Assembly (NCBI GenBank): GCA_002705795.1
Contig: PAHG01000013.1
Location: forward strand, 30,080 to 64,954
Reading direction: 5' to 3'
DNA: 34,875 nt
Source: Gammaproteobacteria bacterium
Lineage (GTDB): Bacteria > Pseudomonadota > Gammaproteobacteria > Pseudomonadales > Litorivicinaceae
In this document: piece after piece, positions 15,802-24,551 of the stretch
Position numbering within the stretch: the stretch's first letter is position 1
Layout: each line of letters opens with the position of its first letter
Program-made: the position numbers and the translations under genes
Notes under the pieces: model-generated
What the model saw: the letters and a program-made list of their open reading frames with translations, nothing else
What the model was told of the DNA's origin: nothing
Databases searched by the model: none

Positions 15802-17097
15802 ATGCAAACACGATCTTGGAAGCGCACTTTTAAGAATACCATTTTTGCCTCCGCTGTGGGCCTCTCGGTTTCTTTAGCGCACGCCGCCGACACGATCAAA
15901 GTCGGTGTTTTACATTCACTGTCGGGAACAATGGCGATCTCAGAAACAACGCTGAAAGACACTGTCCTGATGATGGTCGAGCAACAAAACGCAAAAGGCG
16001 GCCTTTTAGGTAAGAAACTAGAGGCAGTCGTCGTTGATCCGGCAAGTAATTGGCCTCTATTCGCAGAAAAAACACGCGAGCTTCTTGAGAAAGAAAAGGT
16101 CGATGTGATTTTTGGTTGCTGGACCTCGGTATCGCGAAAATCGGTATTGCCAGTGATTGAAGAATTGAACGGTTTGATGTTTTACCCGGTGCAGTACGAG
16201 GGAGAGGAATCGAGCAAAAACGTATTTTACACTGGAGCAGCACCAAACCAACAGGCTATACCGGCTGTGAATTACTTGATAGATGAATTGGGAGTTGAGC
16301 GATTTGTTTTAGCGGGGACTGATTATGTTTATCCGCGTACCACCAACAAAATTCTCGAGAATTACCTCAAAAATTTGGGTATTGGTGAGTCTGATATCAT
16401 GATCAATTACACGCCATTTGGACACAGTGACTGGCAAACCATCGTGTCGGACATCAAAGCGTTTGGGTCTGCAGGGAAGAAGACTGCGGTCGTCAGCACA
16501 ATTAATGGTGACGCGAACGTGCCGTTTTATAAAGAGTTAGGCAACCAAGGAATGAGCGCGGAGGATATTCCAGTTATTGCTTTTTCAGTGGGAGAGGAAG
16601 AGCTATCAGGATTTGATACAGGCCCACTTGTTGGCCATTTGGCGGCTTGGAATTATTTTATGAGCGCTGAAGCCGAGGTAAATGATGAGTTTATAGAGGC
16701 ATGGCATTCCTTTACTGGTGATACGGCTCGGGTGACGAATGATCCCATGGAAGCCACATACATTGGCTTTGAAATGTGGGCAAAGGCGGTTGAAAAAGCA
16801 GGGACAACTGAGGTCGATAAAGTGCGGCCGGCACTATATGGCACTGCTGTTCCTAATTTGACAGGGGGAACGGCGGTAATGCATACAAACCATCACCTCC
16901 AAAAGCCAGTGCTGATAGGAGAGATTTTAGAAGACGGACAGTTTGAGATTGTCTCAGCGACGCCGGGCGAGGTAATTGGCGACGCCTGGACCGACTATCT
17001 TCCCGATTCTGCAAAAATCATCGCTGACTGGACCGCGCCTGTTAACTGCGGTAACTACAACATCGAAACACAACAGTGTTCTGGTCAAAACTTCTAA
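15802..17097 (+). CDS. urtA: Urea ABC transporter substrate-binding protein
   Basis: Periplasmic urea-binding protein (431 aa) for UrtBCDE. I place the start at ATG 15802 (GGAG 7 bases upstream), giving a signal peptide ending SLAHA-ADTIKVGVLHSLSG; the longer ORF from 15700 would run through the promoter. UrtA hallmarks include SLSGTMAISETTLKD, VDVIFGCWTSVSRKSVLPV and LMFYPVQYEGEESS, the last two typical of urea- and amide-binding members. Expressed from the sigma-54-type promoter and followed by a stem-loop before urtB. Its codons are visibly more A/T-ending than those of the urease genes downstream. There is no lipobox, so it is a soluble periplasmic protein. Confidence 0.96.
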   Translation: MQTRSWKRTFKNTIFASAVGLSVSLAHAADTIKVGVLHSLSGTMAISETTLKDTVLMMVEQQNAKGGLLGKKLEAVVVDPASNWPLFAEKTRELLEKEKVDVIFGCWTSVSRKSVLPVIEELNGLMFYPVQYEGEESSKNVFYTGAAPNQQAIPAVNYLIDELGVERFVLAGTDYVYPRTTNKILENYLKNLGIGESDIMINYTPFGHSDWQTIVSDIKAFGSAGKKTAVVSTINGDANVPFYKELGNQGMSAEDIPVIAFSVGEEELSGFDTGPLVGHLAAWNYFMSAEAEVNDEFIEAWHSFTGDTARVTNDPMEATYIGFEMWAKAVEKAGTTEVDKVRPALYGTAVPNLTGGTAVMHTNHHLQKPVLIGEILEDGQFEIVSATPGEVIGDAWTDYLPDSAKIIADWTAPVNCGNYNIETQQCSGQNF

Positions 17098-17111
17098 CAC
17101 GGGAGCTTCGT

Positions 17112-17134
17112 GAGTCGGGCTTCTAGCCCGGCTC
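17112..17134 (+). promoter_or_regulatory. Stem-loop between urtA and urtB
   Basis: GAGTCGGGCT and AGCCCGGCTC form a 10-bp stem (one G-U pair) around a 3-base loop TCT, 15 bases after the urtA stop. No U-tract follows, so it is more likely a 3' stabiliser or partial attenuator that lets the binding protein outnumber the membrane subunits. It overlaps the alternative GTG start of urtB at 17110, an argument against that start. Confidence 0.6.
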
Positions 17135-17148
17135 TCAGAACACATATC

Positions 17149-18738
17149 ATGGTACGTGTTGGATCTTTTATTTTTTCACTCTTTTTTTTGTTCCAAGTGG
17201 CTTCTGCACAGACTTTCGTTCAAGGCAAAGCTCTGGCCGATGCTTCCCTGAAAGAAAAGGCGGTCTGGATGGAGAAATTAGCCTCTGATGATTCCGAGGA
17301 AGCGACACGTATTCTTCAATACTGGCTAGATGGCATCTTGGTCTATTGGCCTCAAGAAAATCGGTTAGTCCGCGGGATCAAGGAAGGCCGCAGGTATCAA
17401 CTACAAGACCTGATGACAGAAGAGGCGTTGGGAGCGGTCTCATCACGCGAGATTGACCGTGTCAAAACTAATAATTCACTGCGATCGGCGCTGAAGCAAG
17501 TGCTTGGATCAAGGCAGCTCGGGTCAAGTGATCGCAATGTGCGGCTTTCAGCCATTGCGGAACTCAAGCGAAGACCGGACTACAAGGTATTGCCGCTGTT
17601 AAAAAAACGTGAGGCTTCCGAACAGGATGATCAGGTCGCGCGCCAATTGTCAGAGCTGATCGGCTTAGTGCTTTTAGAAAGTGCTGAAGCAAATGAGCAG
17701 ATGGAGGGTCTTCGGCGCATTTCTGGTGGGCTATCACCAGAGGTCAAAGACTCACTGAGCCGATTTCTCTTGAACCCAAATTTGGACCCCGGGGTGGTCG
17801 AAGTTGCCCAACGTGAGTTGGACGCGATCACCCGAAGTCTGATGTATTGGGGAATTGGACAAGATTTGTTTTTCGGATTATCGCTTGGCTCAGTCCTATT
17901 GTTGGCAGCCATCGGCCTCGCGATCACATTCGGAGTGATGGGTGTGATCAATATGGCTCATGGAGAATTCATCATGCTTGGTGCCTACACGACCTTTGTC
18001 ATCCAGCAGTGGATTCCCGCAACAAGCATGTGGTCCTTATTGATTTCTATTCCGACAGCTTTTGTCGTGTCTGGAACTGCTGGGATCATACTTGAACGTT
18101 TAGTCATCCGGCATCTCTACGGAAGACCACTTGAAACTCTACTAGCAACTTTTGGCGTCAGCCTGATTTTGCAGCAACTTGTCAGAACAGTCTTCGGTCC
18201 GCTCAACCAGTCGGTCGTGACGCCAGATTTATTAAGTGGTGCGTTGGACATCAATGCAGCATTTTCGGTGACCTATAACCGATTATTTGTGATTGCTTTT
18301 GCTTTGTGCGTGTTGGTTACGCTCTGGGGGGTTATGCAACGAACTCCGTTTGGTGTGAGAGTCCGAGCGGTCACTATGAATCGTGGAATGGCAAGTTCTA
18401 TGGGGGTTCAAACGCAACGAGTAGATGCGCTTGCTTTTGGATTGGGTTCGGGGATTGCAGGGATGGGTGGCGTTGCCCTGTCACAGCTCACCAATGTTGG
18501 TCCGAATCTTGGTCAAAGCTACATCGTTGACTCCTTCATGGTGGTCGTTTTCGGAGGTGTAGGAAATCTGTTTGGTACCGTCTTCGCTGCGTTGAGTTTG
18601 GGGGTGGCCAATAAGATGCTTGAGCCTCTTAGCGGGGCTGTTCTTGCGAAGATCCTCATTCTCGTTTTCATTATTTTATTTATTCAGAAAAGACCTCGTG
18701 GCTTATTCGCTTTGAAAGGTCGGGCTGCCGAGGATTGA
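17149..18738 (+). CDS. urtB: Urea ABC transporter permease UrtB
   Basis: Inner-membrane permease (LivH family) with the UrtB-specific periplasmic N-terminal extension. From ATG 17149 the protein is 529 aa with signal peptide MVRVGSFIFSLFFLFQVASAQ; the extension spans about residues 20-230, and the membrane domain begins near DLFFGLSLGSVLLLAAIGLA, with FGVMGVINMAHGEF as the LivH mark. GTG 17110 is an alternative start with GGGAG four bases before it, but it lies in a stem-loop; ATG 17149 lacks a clear Shine-Dalgarno, so the start is uncertain by 13 codons. urtC begins 4 bases after the stop. Confidence 0.94.
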   Translation: MVRVGSFIFSLFFLFQVASAQTFVQGKALADASLKEKAVWMEKLASDDSEEATRILQYWLDGILVYWPQENRLVRGIKEGRRYQLQDLMTEEALGAVSSREIDRVKTNNSLRSALKQVLGSRQLGSSDRNVRLSAIAELKRRPDYKVLPLLKKREASEQDDQVARQLSELIGLVLLESAEANEQMEGLRRISGGLSPEVKDSLSRFLLNPNLDPGVVEVAQRELDAITRSLMYWGIGQDLFFGLSLGSVLLLAAIGLAITFGVMGVINMAHGEFIMLGAYTTFVIQQWIPATSMWSLLISIPTAFVVSGTAGIILERLVIRHLYGRPLETLLATFGVSLILQQLVRTVFGPLNQSVVTPDLLSGALDINAAFSVTYNRLFVIAFALCVLVTLWGVMQRTPFGVRVRAVTMNRGMASSMGVQTQRVDALAFGLGSGIAGMGGVALSQLTNVGPNLGQSYIVDSFMVVVFGGVGNLFGTVFAALSLGVANKMLEPLSGAVLAKILILVFIILFIQKRPRGLFALKGRAAED

Positions 18739-18742
18739 TGCC

Positions 18743-19852
18743 GTGATTGGATTGCGTTTACGACAACTGGTCTTTGCTTCCATCATTGCTTTGATTGCGT
18801 ATGTGTTTTTGGCAAACGTAATGTTCCCAGCATCGATGGGGGTGGCATTGGACTCTTACAGTTTGACTATTGTTGGCAAATATCTGTGCTTTGCGATACT
18901 AGCTGTTGCCCTCGATCTGGTGTGGGGATACTGCGGTATTTTGTCGTTGGGTCATGCCGCATTCTTCTCGCTAGGCGGCTACGCCATGGGCATGTATTTG
19001 ATGCGTCAAATTGGCGAGCGAGGAACCTATGGGCATCCCGTTCTTCCCGATTTCATGGTGTTCCTCAATTGGGAACAGCTCCCGTGGTTTTGGTATGGAT
19101 TTGATGCGTTTTGGTTTGCGGGACTGATGATCTTTTTCGCCCCCGGAATACTGGCATTTGTTTTTGGTTGGTTTGCGTTCCGATCACGCGTATCTGGTGT
19201 GTATTTATCGATCATCACTCAAGCGCTGACTTACGCCCTGATGCTCGCTTTCTTCCGCAATGAAATGGGCTTTGGTGGTAATAATGGCCTGACAGATTTC
19301 AAGGACTTATTAGGATATCCATTGACCTCAGATGGCGTCAGAGTCTGGCTGATGTTGTCTTCCGGCCTGGCTTTGCTGTTGAGCTTATTTCTATGCCAAA
19401 AACTATTAGCCACGAAATTTGGCCGGGTTTTGGTTGCGGTTCGGGATAGCGAGTCCCGAACACGGTTTTTAGGTTATCGAGTTGAGCATTTCAAACTTGT
19501 TGCCTTTGTGATGTCAGCTATGATCGCAGGTCTTGCAGGGGCGCTTTACGTCCCTCAAGTCGGCATTATCAACCCGGGTGAGTTTAGTCCCTTGGCTTCG
19601 ATTGAGGTGGTTGTTTGGGTTGCCTTAGGGGGTCGGGGGTCTCTATACGGTGCTGCGCTCGGAGCGATCGTTGTCAATGCTGCCAAGACGTTTTTCACGG
19701 GATTCTACCCAGAAGCTTGGCTGTTTTTCCTCGGCGCCATGTTTGTGATTTCGACACTATATCTTCCGAGAGGAATTTTAGGTGCGTTGGAAGACTTAGC
19801 CCAACAGGTTAAGGGTAAAGCGCCTAAGCTGTCGCAGGAGGGATTATCTTGA
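18743..19852 (+). CDS. urtC: Urea ABC transporter permease UrtC
   Basis: Second membrane subunit (LivM family, 369 aa) of the urea importer. Recognisable segments are LDLVWGYCGILSLGHAAFFSLGGYA near residue 60 (partly quoted as GYCGILSLGHAAFF), SRVSGVYLSIITQALTYA and the coupling stretch KFGRVLVAVRDSESRTRFLG. The start is GTG 18743, four bases after the urtB stop; no better start fits the first hydrophobic helix. The urtD start overlaps its stop (TTGA). All features are normal for UrtC. Confidence 0.95.
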   Translation: MIGLRLRQLVFASIIALIAYVFLANVMFPASMGVALDSYSLTIVGKYLCFAILAVALDLVWGYCGILSLGHAAFFSLGGYAMGMYLMRQIGERGTYGHPVLPDFMVFLNWEQLPWFWYGFDAFWFAGLMIFFAPGILAFVFGWFAFRSRVSGVYLSIITQALTYALMLAFFRNEMGFGGNNGLTDFKDLLGYPLTSDGVRVWLMLSSGLALLLSLFLCQKLLATKFGRVLVAVRDSESRTRFLGYRVEHFKLVAFVMSAMIAGLAGALYVPQVGIINPGEFSPLASIEVVVWVALGGRGSLYGAALGAIVVNAAKTFFTGFYPEAWLFFLGAMFVISTLYLPRGILGALEDLAQQVKGKAPKLSQEGLS

Positions 19853-20598
19853 TACCGGTAACTCGATCGGTGCTGTACTTAGACGGTCTTTCCGTGTCGT
19901 TTGATGGTTTCAAGGCACTGAATAATTTGTCTATTGATCTGGCACCCGGTGAATTGCGCGCAGTGATTGGTCCAAACGGCGCCGGTAAATCAACCATGAT
20001 GGATGTGGTTACAGGGAAAACGCGACCCGACGAGGGCACAGCTTTATTTCTTGGAAGTCATGATCTAACAGTTCTCGACGAGACTGAGATTGCTAATCTC
20101 GGTATTGGCCGCAAGTTTCAAAAACCAAGTGTTATCGAAACGTTGACCGTCGAGGAAAACTTGGAACTTGCTCTTGCAGGCAATCGCTCCCCGTGGCAGG
20201 CAATCATGCAGATTTTACGTCCACAAGATCATCGCTCGATGAACGAAGTGGCATCCCGTGTCGGTTTAACTGACGCGCTTGATCAGTTGGGTGGCGCTCT
20301 GTCTCATGGACAGAAGCAGTGGCTAGAGATTGGCATGCTCCTCCTGCAAGAACCTAAGGTGCTTTTGGTGGATGAGCCTGCTGCCGGGATGACAGATTCA
20401 GAGACCTTAAAAACAGCGGAACTTCTTAAAAGTTTAGCCGGAGAGCACACGGTCATGGTGGTTGAGCACGATATGGAGTTCGTCGAAGCACTCGGTTGCA
20501 AGGTGACGGTATTACATGAGGGCCGCGTGCTGGCTGAGGGTAGTCTGCCTCACGTGTCATCGAACAACGAAGTCATAGATGTGTATCTGGGTCGATAA
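19849..20598 (+). CDS. urtD: Urea ABC transporter ATPase UrtD
   Basis: LivG-type ATPase (249 aa). Walker A GPNGAGKST, signature LSHGQKQWLEIGMLL, Walker B VLLVDEPAAGM, and switch histidine in MVVEHDMEFV. The signature LSHGQKQW instead of LSGGQ is the usual UrtD variant. The start is a TTG overlapping the urtC stop as TTGA, backed by an excellent AGGAGG nine bases upstream, so the rare codon is convincing. urtE starts directly after its stop. Confidence 0.95.
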   Translation: MIPVTRSVLYLDGLSVSFDGFKALNNLSIDLAPGELRAVIGPNGAGKSTMMDVVTGKTRPDEGTALFLGSHDLTVLDETEIANLGIGRKFQKPSVIETLTVEENLELALAGNRSPWQAIMQILRPQDHRSMNEVASRVGLTDALDQLGGALSHGQKQWLEIGMLLLQEPKVLLVDEPAAGMTDSETLKTAELLKSLAGEHTVMVVEHDMEFVEALGCKVTVLHEGRVLAEGSLPHVSSNNEVIDVYLGR

Positions 20599-21294
20599 AT
20601 GCTACAAGTCAGGGATTTAAATGTCAGCTATGGGGCGAGTCAGGTACTTTATGAGGTCGACTTGCAAGCTGATCTTGGTGAAATTAGTTGTGTCCTTGGT
20701 CGTAATGGGGTTGGTAAAACGTCTCTAGTCCGAGCGATTGCTGGCCGCCATATCGCAACCTCAGGAAAAGTCTTCTGGGATGGTGAAGATATTCGCGATA
20801 GAGACCCAGCTTCCCGAGCGAAACTCGGTGTTGCCTACGTACCTCAGGGACGAGAAATATTTGCGCGGCTCACTGTCCAAGAAAATCTTGAATTAGGTTT
20901 TGCAGCTGCGCCGATGGGTCAGCGATTTATCCCTAAGGAAATTTTTGAGTTGTTTCCAGTTTTGGAACAAATGCTGGGTCGTCGAGGTGGAGATCTATCT
21001 GGAGGCCAACAGCAGCAACTGGCAATCGCGAGGGCATTGGTTACTAGGCCCAGATTATTGATCCTAGACGAGCCCACTGAGGGTATTCAGCCATCGATCA
21101 TAAAGGACATCGGCCGTGTCCTGAGCCTGCTGAGAGAGCGCAACGATATGGCCATTGTGCTTGTTGAACAATATTTAGACTTTGCGCTGGGTTTGGGTGA
21201 CCGCTTTTGTGTCCTAGATCGAGGCCAGATTAAGCTTTCGGGTACGGTTGATGAGATCAGTTCCGAGACTGTTCGCGATTTAGTGACCGTGTAA
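20599..21294 (+). CDS. urtE: Urea ABC transporter ATPase UrtE
   Basis: LivF-type ATPase (231 aa), partner of UrtD. Walker A GRNGVGKTS, signature LSGGQQQQLAIARALV, Walker B LLILDEPTEGIQPS and switch histidine region replaced by the usual VLVEQYLDFAL of this family. ATG 20599 immediately follows the urtD stop, with no strong separate ribosome site, so it is probably translated by coupling. It ends the urt operon; upp lies convergent 117 bp further on. Confidence 0.95.
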   Translation: MLQVRDLNVSYGASQVLYEVDLQADLGEISCVLGRNGVGKTSLVRAIAGRHIATSGKVFWDGEDIRDRDPASRAKLGVAYVPQGREIFARLTVQENLELGFAAAPMGQRFIPKEIFELFPVLEQMLGRRGGDLSGGQQQQLAIARALVTRPRLLILDEPTEGIQPSIIKDIGRVLSLLRERNDMAIVLVEQYLDFALGLGDRFCVLDRGQIKLSGTVDEISSETVRDLVTV

Positions 21295-21295
21295 G

Positions 21296-21313
21296 TGTGC
21301 TTAGGGTGGCACA
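21296..21313 (+). terminator. Weak terminator candidate after urtE
   Basis: TGTGC (21296-21300) and GCACA (21309-21313) form a 5-bp stem with an 8-base loop just after the urtE stop, and T-runs follow (TTTT near 21320, a seven-T run near 21332). The stem is weak and the T-runs are not adjacent, so this is only a candidate. The rest of the 117-bp convergent gap shows one further short inverted repeat (GCCATC/GATGGC, 21395-21412) at the upp end. Confidence 0.3.
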
Positions 21314-21411
21314 ATCACGTTTTAGGGACTGCTTTTTTTAGGCTGTACTGCTGGTAAGCCCCGACGCGCCGAATATTCAGTGATCAATTGGCTTGCCATC
21401 CTGATCGATGG

Positions 21412-22047
21412 CTAGTGGTCGTCGGTCCCGTAAATACGATCGCCCGCGTCTCCTAGTCCGGGCAGGATATAGCCCCTCTCGTCAAGCCTCTCATCGATTT
21501 TGGCGACGACAATCCTGACGTCCGGATACTCCGAAGTGATGCGTCGTATCCCCTCAGGACAGGCAAGAATATTGACCACAGTTATCTGATTTACGCCGGC
21601 GTCCATGAGCTTCCTGAGTGCCACGCTGAGGCTGTTACCGGTCGCCAGCATTGGGTCGACCACGATGCAGTGCCTGTCTCCTACATCGTCCGGTAGATTG
21701 GTGTAGTAGTCGTCGATCTCTAGAGTCACCGACTGGCGAGCCAGTCCGATGAATCCAATCGATGCATCGCTTACCAGATCTCGAAGTGTCTCCGCCATAA
21801 TGTTGCCGGCGCGCATAATTGAGACTATGCAGGGCCCCGGCTGCCCAATGAGTTGGCCAGTCGTTACCTGCAGCGGTGTCTCGACATCGACATCAACCAA
21901 CGGCAAATGGTTTGTCGCATCAGCGGCCAACAGCATCGTGATCTCTTGCACAAACTGTCTGAATTCTCGGCTGGGTGTGGTTTTATCTCGGAGCCGAGTG
22001 ATCCTGTCTAACACCAGCGGATTGTCTACTTCAACGACCGACGTCAT
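21412..22047 (-). CDS. upp: Uracil phosphoribosyltransferase
   Basis: Salvage enzyme converting uracil plus PRPP to UMP in the cytoplasm. The 211-aa protein has the family's VDPMLATGNSLSVALRKL PRPP loop (part quoted: DPMLATGNS), the uracil-binding C-terminus YILPGLGDAGDRIYGT, and IMRAGNIMAETLRDL. ATG 22047 is preceded by AGAGAGG about 9 bases upstream. It is divergent from the PotA-like/urease operon and convergent with urtE. Its presence among purine and urea genes is not required by the pathway; it may salvage pyrimidine bases taken up by one of the neighbouring importers. Confidence 0.94.
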   Translation of the reverse strand: MTSVVEVDNPLVLDRITRLRDKTTPSREFRQFVQEITMLLAADATNHLPLVDVDVETPLQVTTGQLIGQPGPCIVSIMRAGNIMAETLRDLVSDASIGFIGLARQSVTLEIDDYYTNLPDDVGDRHCIVVDPMLATGNSLSVALRKLMDAGVNQITVVNILACPEGIRRITSEYPDVRIVVAKIDERLDERGYILPGLGDAGDRIYGTDDH

Positions 22048-22135
22048 AGGTTTGGACCTCTCTCATTAATTCACCACCGGACCCGTCGTTCAGCATATCA
22101 TTTTGGTGCGTCTATCGGAAAAAGAACCACTGCTG

Positions 22136-22152
22136 TGCACTAAGAGAGTGCA
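22136..22152. promoter_or_regulatory. NtrC-like binding site upstream of transporter-racemase-urease operon
   Basis: TGCACT-AAGAG-AGTGCA is a perfect 17-base palindromic site matching the NtrC consensus TGCACY-N5-RGTGCA at every defined position. It lies about 85 bp upstream of a sigma-54-like promoter, the normal enhancer distance. An AT-rich inverted repeat (AAAAAGA/TCTTTTT, 22157-22181) lies between them and could favour bending. Confidence 0.6.
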
Positions 22153-22216
22153 GTCGAAAAAGAGCTCCTCTCGTTCTTTTTGATGGGAAAAATGTAACTA
22201 TATGTTTATAAGGGCA

Positions 22217-22252
22217 ATTGTAACCTGATTGTAACTTGGCATAGGTTTTGTA
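22217..22252 (+). promoter_or_regulatory. Sigma-54-like promoter and ATTGTAAC repeats before the PotA-like gene
   Basis: TGGCAT-AGGTT-TTGTA (22237-22252) resembles the RpoN consensus with the GG element intact and GT in place of the usual GC at -12. Directly upstream are two ATTGTAAC copies (22217-22224 and 22228-22235), exactly 11 bp apart, and a third TGTAAC at 22193. The repeats touch the -24 element and could be an operator for a repressor. Confidence 0.5.
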
Positions 22253-22276
22253 AAAGAACAATAAAAATGAGGGACT

Positions 22277-23242
22277 ATGGACGCACTCGAAGTTATAAGC
22301 CTGAGCATCCAGTACGACGACGTCATCGCTGTATCAGACGTTTCCTTCAAGCTTTCGACCGAGCAGTATTGTTGCTTGCTGGGTCCGTCGGGTTGCGGGA
22401 AGACCTCTACGCTGAGGGCTATCGCTGGTCATGAGGATGTCTCAGCCGGCGACGTGATCGTGGGTGGGCAGAACGTCACCGACCTGGCCCCGGCTAAGCG
22501 GCCTACCTCAATGATGTTCCAGGACTACGCGCTCTTCCCGCACCTCACGGTGCTAGATAACGTCGCGTTCGCTCTGAAAATAGCGGGTATGGATAAGACC
22601 GAGAGGCATACGGTTGCGCTTGGATATCTAAAGAAGGTCCAGCTCGAGGAATTCGCTAGCCGTTTCCCGTCCGAGCTATCGGGCGGACAGCAACAGCGGG
22701 TGGCGCTGGCTCGTGCGCTGGTTACGTCGCCGAAGGCGTTACTTCTCGACGAGCCCTTATCGGCGCTGGATCCCTTCTTACGTATTGACATGAGGGCAGA
22801 GCTGAAGGCCATGCAGAAGTCGCTCGGCATACCCTTTGTCCACGTCACCCACAGCCAAGAGGAGGCGATGGCCCTCTCAGACGTGGTGATCGTGATGGAC
22901 GGTGGGCAGATCCAGCAGGTGGGATCGCCCCGAGAAATATATGAAACCCCTGCAAACAGGTTCGTCGCAGAATTCATTGGGGGCCACAACGTGATCGAGT
23001 CTGATCATGGACTGGTCTCCGTGAAGTACAGTGAGCTACAGATAGAAACTAAGGGTCAGGCCAACTCAACGATCGAGAGAATTGAGTACCTCGGCCAGTA
23101 CCTAAAGGTATCGGTAGCCACTGATTTTGGGACATTGCACGCCTACACAGATGATAAGACTTTCTTAAGTTTGGGCTTAACGACAGGAGACGAGTGCAAT
23201 ACCCACTGGGTTCCGGGAACGGAAACTTTACTCAAAAACTGA
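22277..23242 (+). CDS. PotA-like ABC transporter ATPase
   Basis: ATPase (321 aa) of a spermidine/putrescine-type importer with the C-terminal TOBE-like domain. Walker A LGPSGCGKTS, Q-loop MMFQDYALFPHLTVLDN, signature LSGGQQQRVALARAL, Walker B ALLLDEPLSALDP, and VTHSQEEAMALSD. The C-terminal 90 residues (about 230-321) form the regulatory domain. ATG 22277 follows GAGGGA closely. It leads a long operon: ATPase, Tat-type binding protein, two permeases, racemase and urease genes. Real substrate unknown; polyamine is only the family name. Context favours a urea-yielding compound such as a ureide or hydantoin. Confidence 0.88.
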   Translation: MDALEVISLSIQYDDVIAVSDVSFKLSTEQYCCLLGPSGCGKTSTLRAIAGHEDVSAGDVIVGGQNVTDLAPAKRPTSMMFQDYALFPHLTVLDNVAFALKIAGMDKTERHTVALGYLKKVQLEEFASRFPSELSGGQQQRVALARALVTSPKALLLDEPLSALDPFLRIDMRAELKAMQKSLGIPFVHVTHSQEEAMALSDVVIVMDGGQIQQVGSPREIYETPANRFVAEFIGGHNVIESDHGLVSVKYSELQIETKGQANSTIERIEYLGQYLKVSVATDFGTLHAYTDDKTFLSLGLTTGDECNTHWVPGTETLLKN

Positions 23243-23256
23243 GCTACGGAGGCATT

Positions 23257-24540
23257 ATGTCAAAGAAAACTCAAGAAAATACGGCTGGGTTGTCCAGACG
23301 ATCCTTTATCAAAGGTGCGGGCACACTAGCCGCCGCGTCGATGTTTGGTGGCGTCGCCCCATATGTCATGTCGAACGAGAAAAAGGTACTCCGCTACCTG
23401 GGTACCGCAGTGAACCAGGACAAGGCTATCGCTGCGAAGGCCAAGGAAGACCTGGGCATCACCATCGAATATATCCCGGTCACCACTGACGAGGTAACGA
23501 AGCGCATATTGACCCAACCGAACAGTTTTGATCTGGTGGACACGGAGTACTTCAGCCTGAAGAAGTTGGTGCCGTCAGGGAACCTGATTGGTATGAACGC
23601 TAGTAAGATTAAAGAGTTTGATAATATCGTCACCGCCTTCACAAAAGGCGAGGTCGCTGGTAAGAAAATTGGTGACCAGGGTACGGCCCCGAAGAAGGTA
23701 TTTTATAAAGAGGGCGAGAAGTCGACGAACTTCTCTAGCACGCCGACTGAGTGGGTAACGCTTATACCGACCGTATACAACGCGGATACATTGGGCATCA
23801 GGCCCGACCTGATCGGTCGTCCAATCAACAGCTGGGCGGAGCTGCTGAATCCTGAATTCAAGGGCAAGGCCTCGATCTTGAACATCCCATCGATCGGGAT
23901 CATGGACGCGGCCATGGTCGTCGAGGCGATGGGCGAGTACAAGTACCCCGACAAAGGAAACATGACCAAGAAAGAGATCGACCTGACCATGAAGGTCCTG
24001 ACGGAGGCAAAGAAGCAGGGCCAGTTCCGAGCATTTTGGTCTGACTTCAATGAGAGCGTTAACCTGATGGCGTCGGGCGAGGTAGTGATTCAGTCCATGT
24101 GGTCGCCAGCGATCACGGCGGTGAGGACCAAAGGCATCCCTTGCGTGTACCAGCCGCTGAAAGAGGGCTACAGGGCCTGGGCTGCCGGTTTTGGTCTGCC
24201 TACTACGATCAAAGGATACCAGCAAGATCTGGCTTACGAGTTCATCAACTGGTTCCTATCGGGTTGGGCGGGTGCGTACCTGAACCGCCAGGGCTACTAC
24301 TCGGCGGTGTTACCGACAGCCAAGGCGAACATGGAAGCCTATGAGTGGGATTACTGGATGCTCGGTAAGCCTGCCGCAAAAGATATTATGTCCCCGGGTG
24401 GACAGAAGCTTGCGTCGGCTGGCGAGGTTCGGGATGGTGGCTCGTACGAGACTCGGATGGGCGGTGTCGCGTGCTGGAACGCGGTGATGGACGAAAATCG
24501 TTACATGGTTAGAAAGTGGAATGAGTTTATAGCCTCCTAG
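23257..24540 (+). CDS. PotD/PotF-type binding protein with Tat signal
   Basis: Periplasmic binding protein (427 aa) of the extracellular solute-binding family 1/PotD type. ATG 23257 is set by GGAGG four bases upstream; the longer ORF start at 23194 lies inside the ATPase gene. The N-terminus carries a twin-arginine signal, SRRSFIKGAGTLAAAS, implying export of a folded protein. Matching features include TEWVTLIPTVYNADTLGI, SWAELLNPEFKGKASIL and GEVVIQSMWSPA. A 9-bp hairpin follows its stop. Unlike true PotD it lies beside a hydantoin-type racemase, so a ureide-like ligand is possible. Confidence 0.86.
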   Translation: MSKKTQENTAGLSRRSFIKGAGTLAAASMFGGVAPYVMSNEKKVLRYLGTAVNQDKAIAAKAKEDLGITIEYIPVTTDEVTKRILTQPNSFDLVDTEYFSLKKLVPSGNLIGMNASKIKEFDNIVTAFTKGEVAGKKIGDQGTAPKKVFYKEGEKSTNFSSTPTEWVTLIPTVYNADTLGIRPDLIGRPINSWAELLNPEFKGKASILNIPSIGIMDAAMVVEAMGEYKYPDKGNMTKKEIDLTMKVLTEAKKQGQFRAFWSDFNESVNLMASGEVVIQSMWSPAITAVRTKGIPCVYQPLKEGYRAWAAGFGLPTTIKGYQQDLAYEFINWFLSGWAGAYLNRQGYYSAVLPTAKANMEAYEWDYWMLGKPAAKDIMSPGGQKLASAGEVRDGGSYETRMGGVACWNAVMDENRYMVRKWNEFIAS

Positions 24541-24551
24541 GCGGACTCAGT

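Noticed and set aside
23575-24225. 216-aa antisense ORF opposite the PotD-like gene
   Set aside because: Arg/His-rich shadow of a G/C-ending coding strand; no family motif, no ribosome site.
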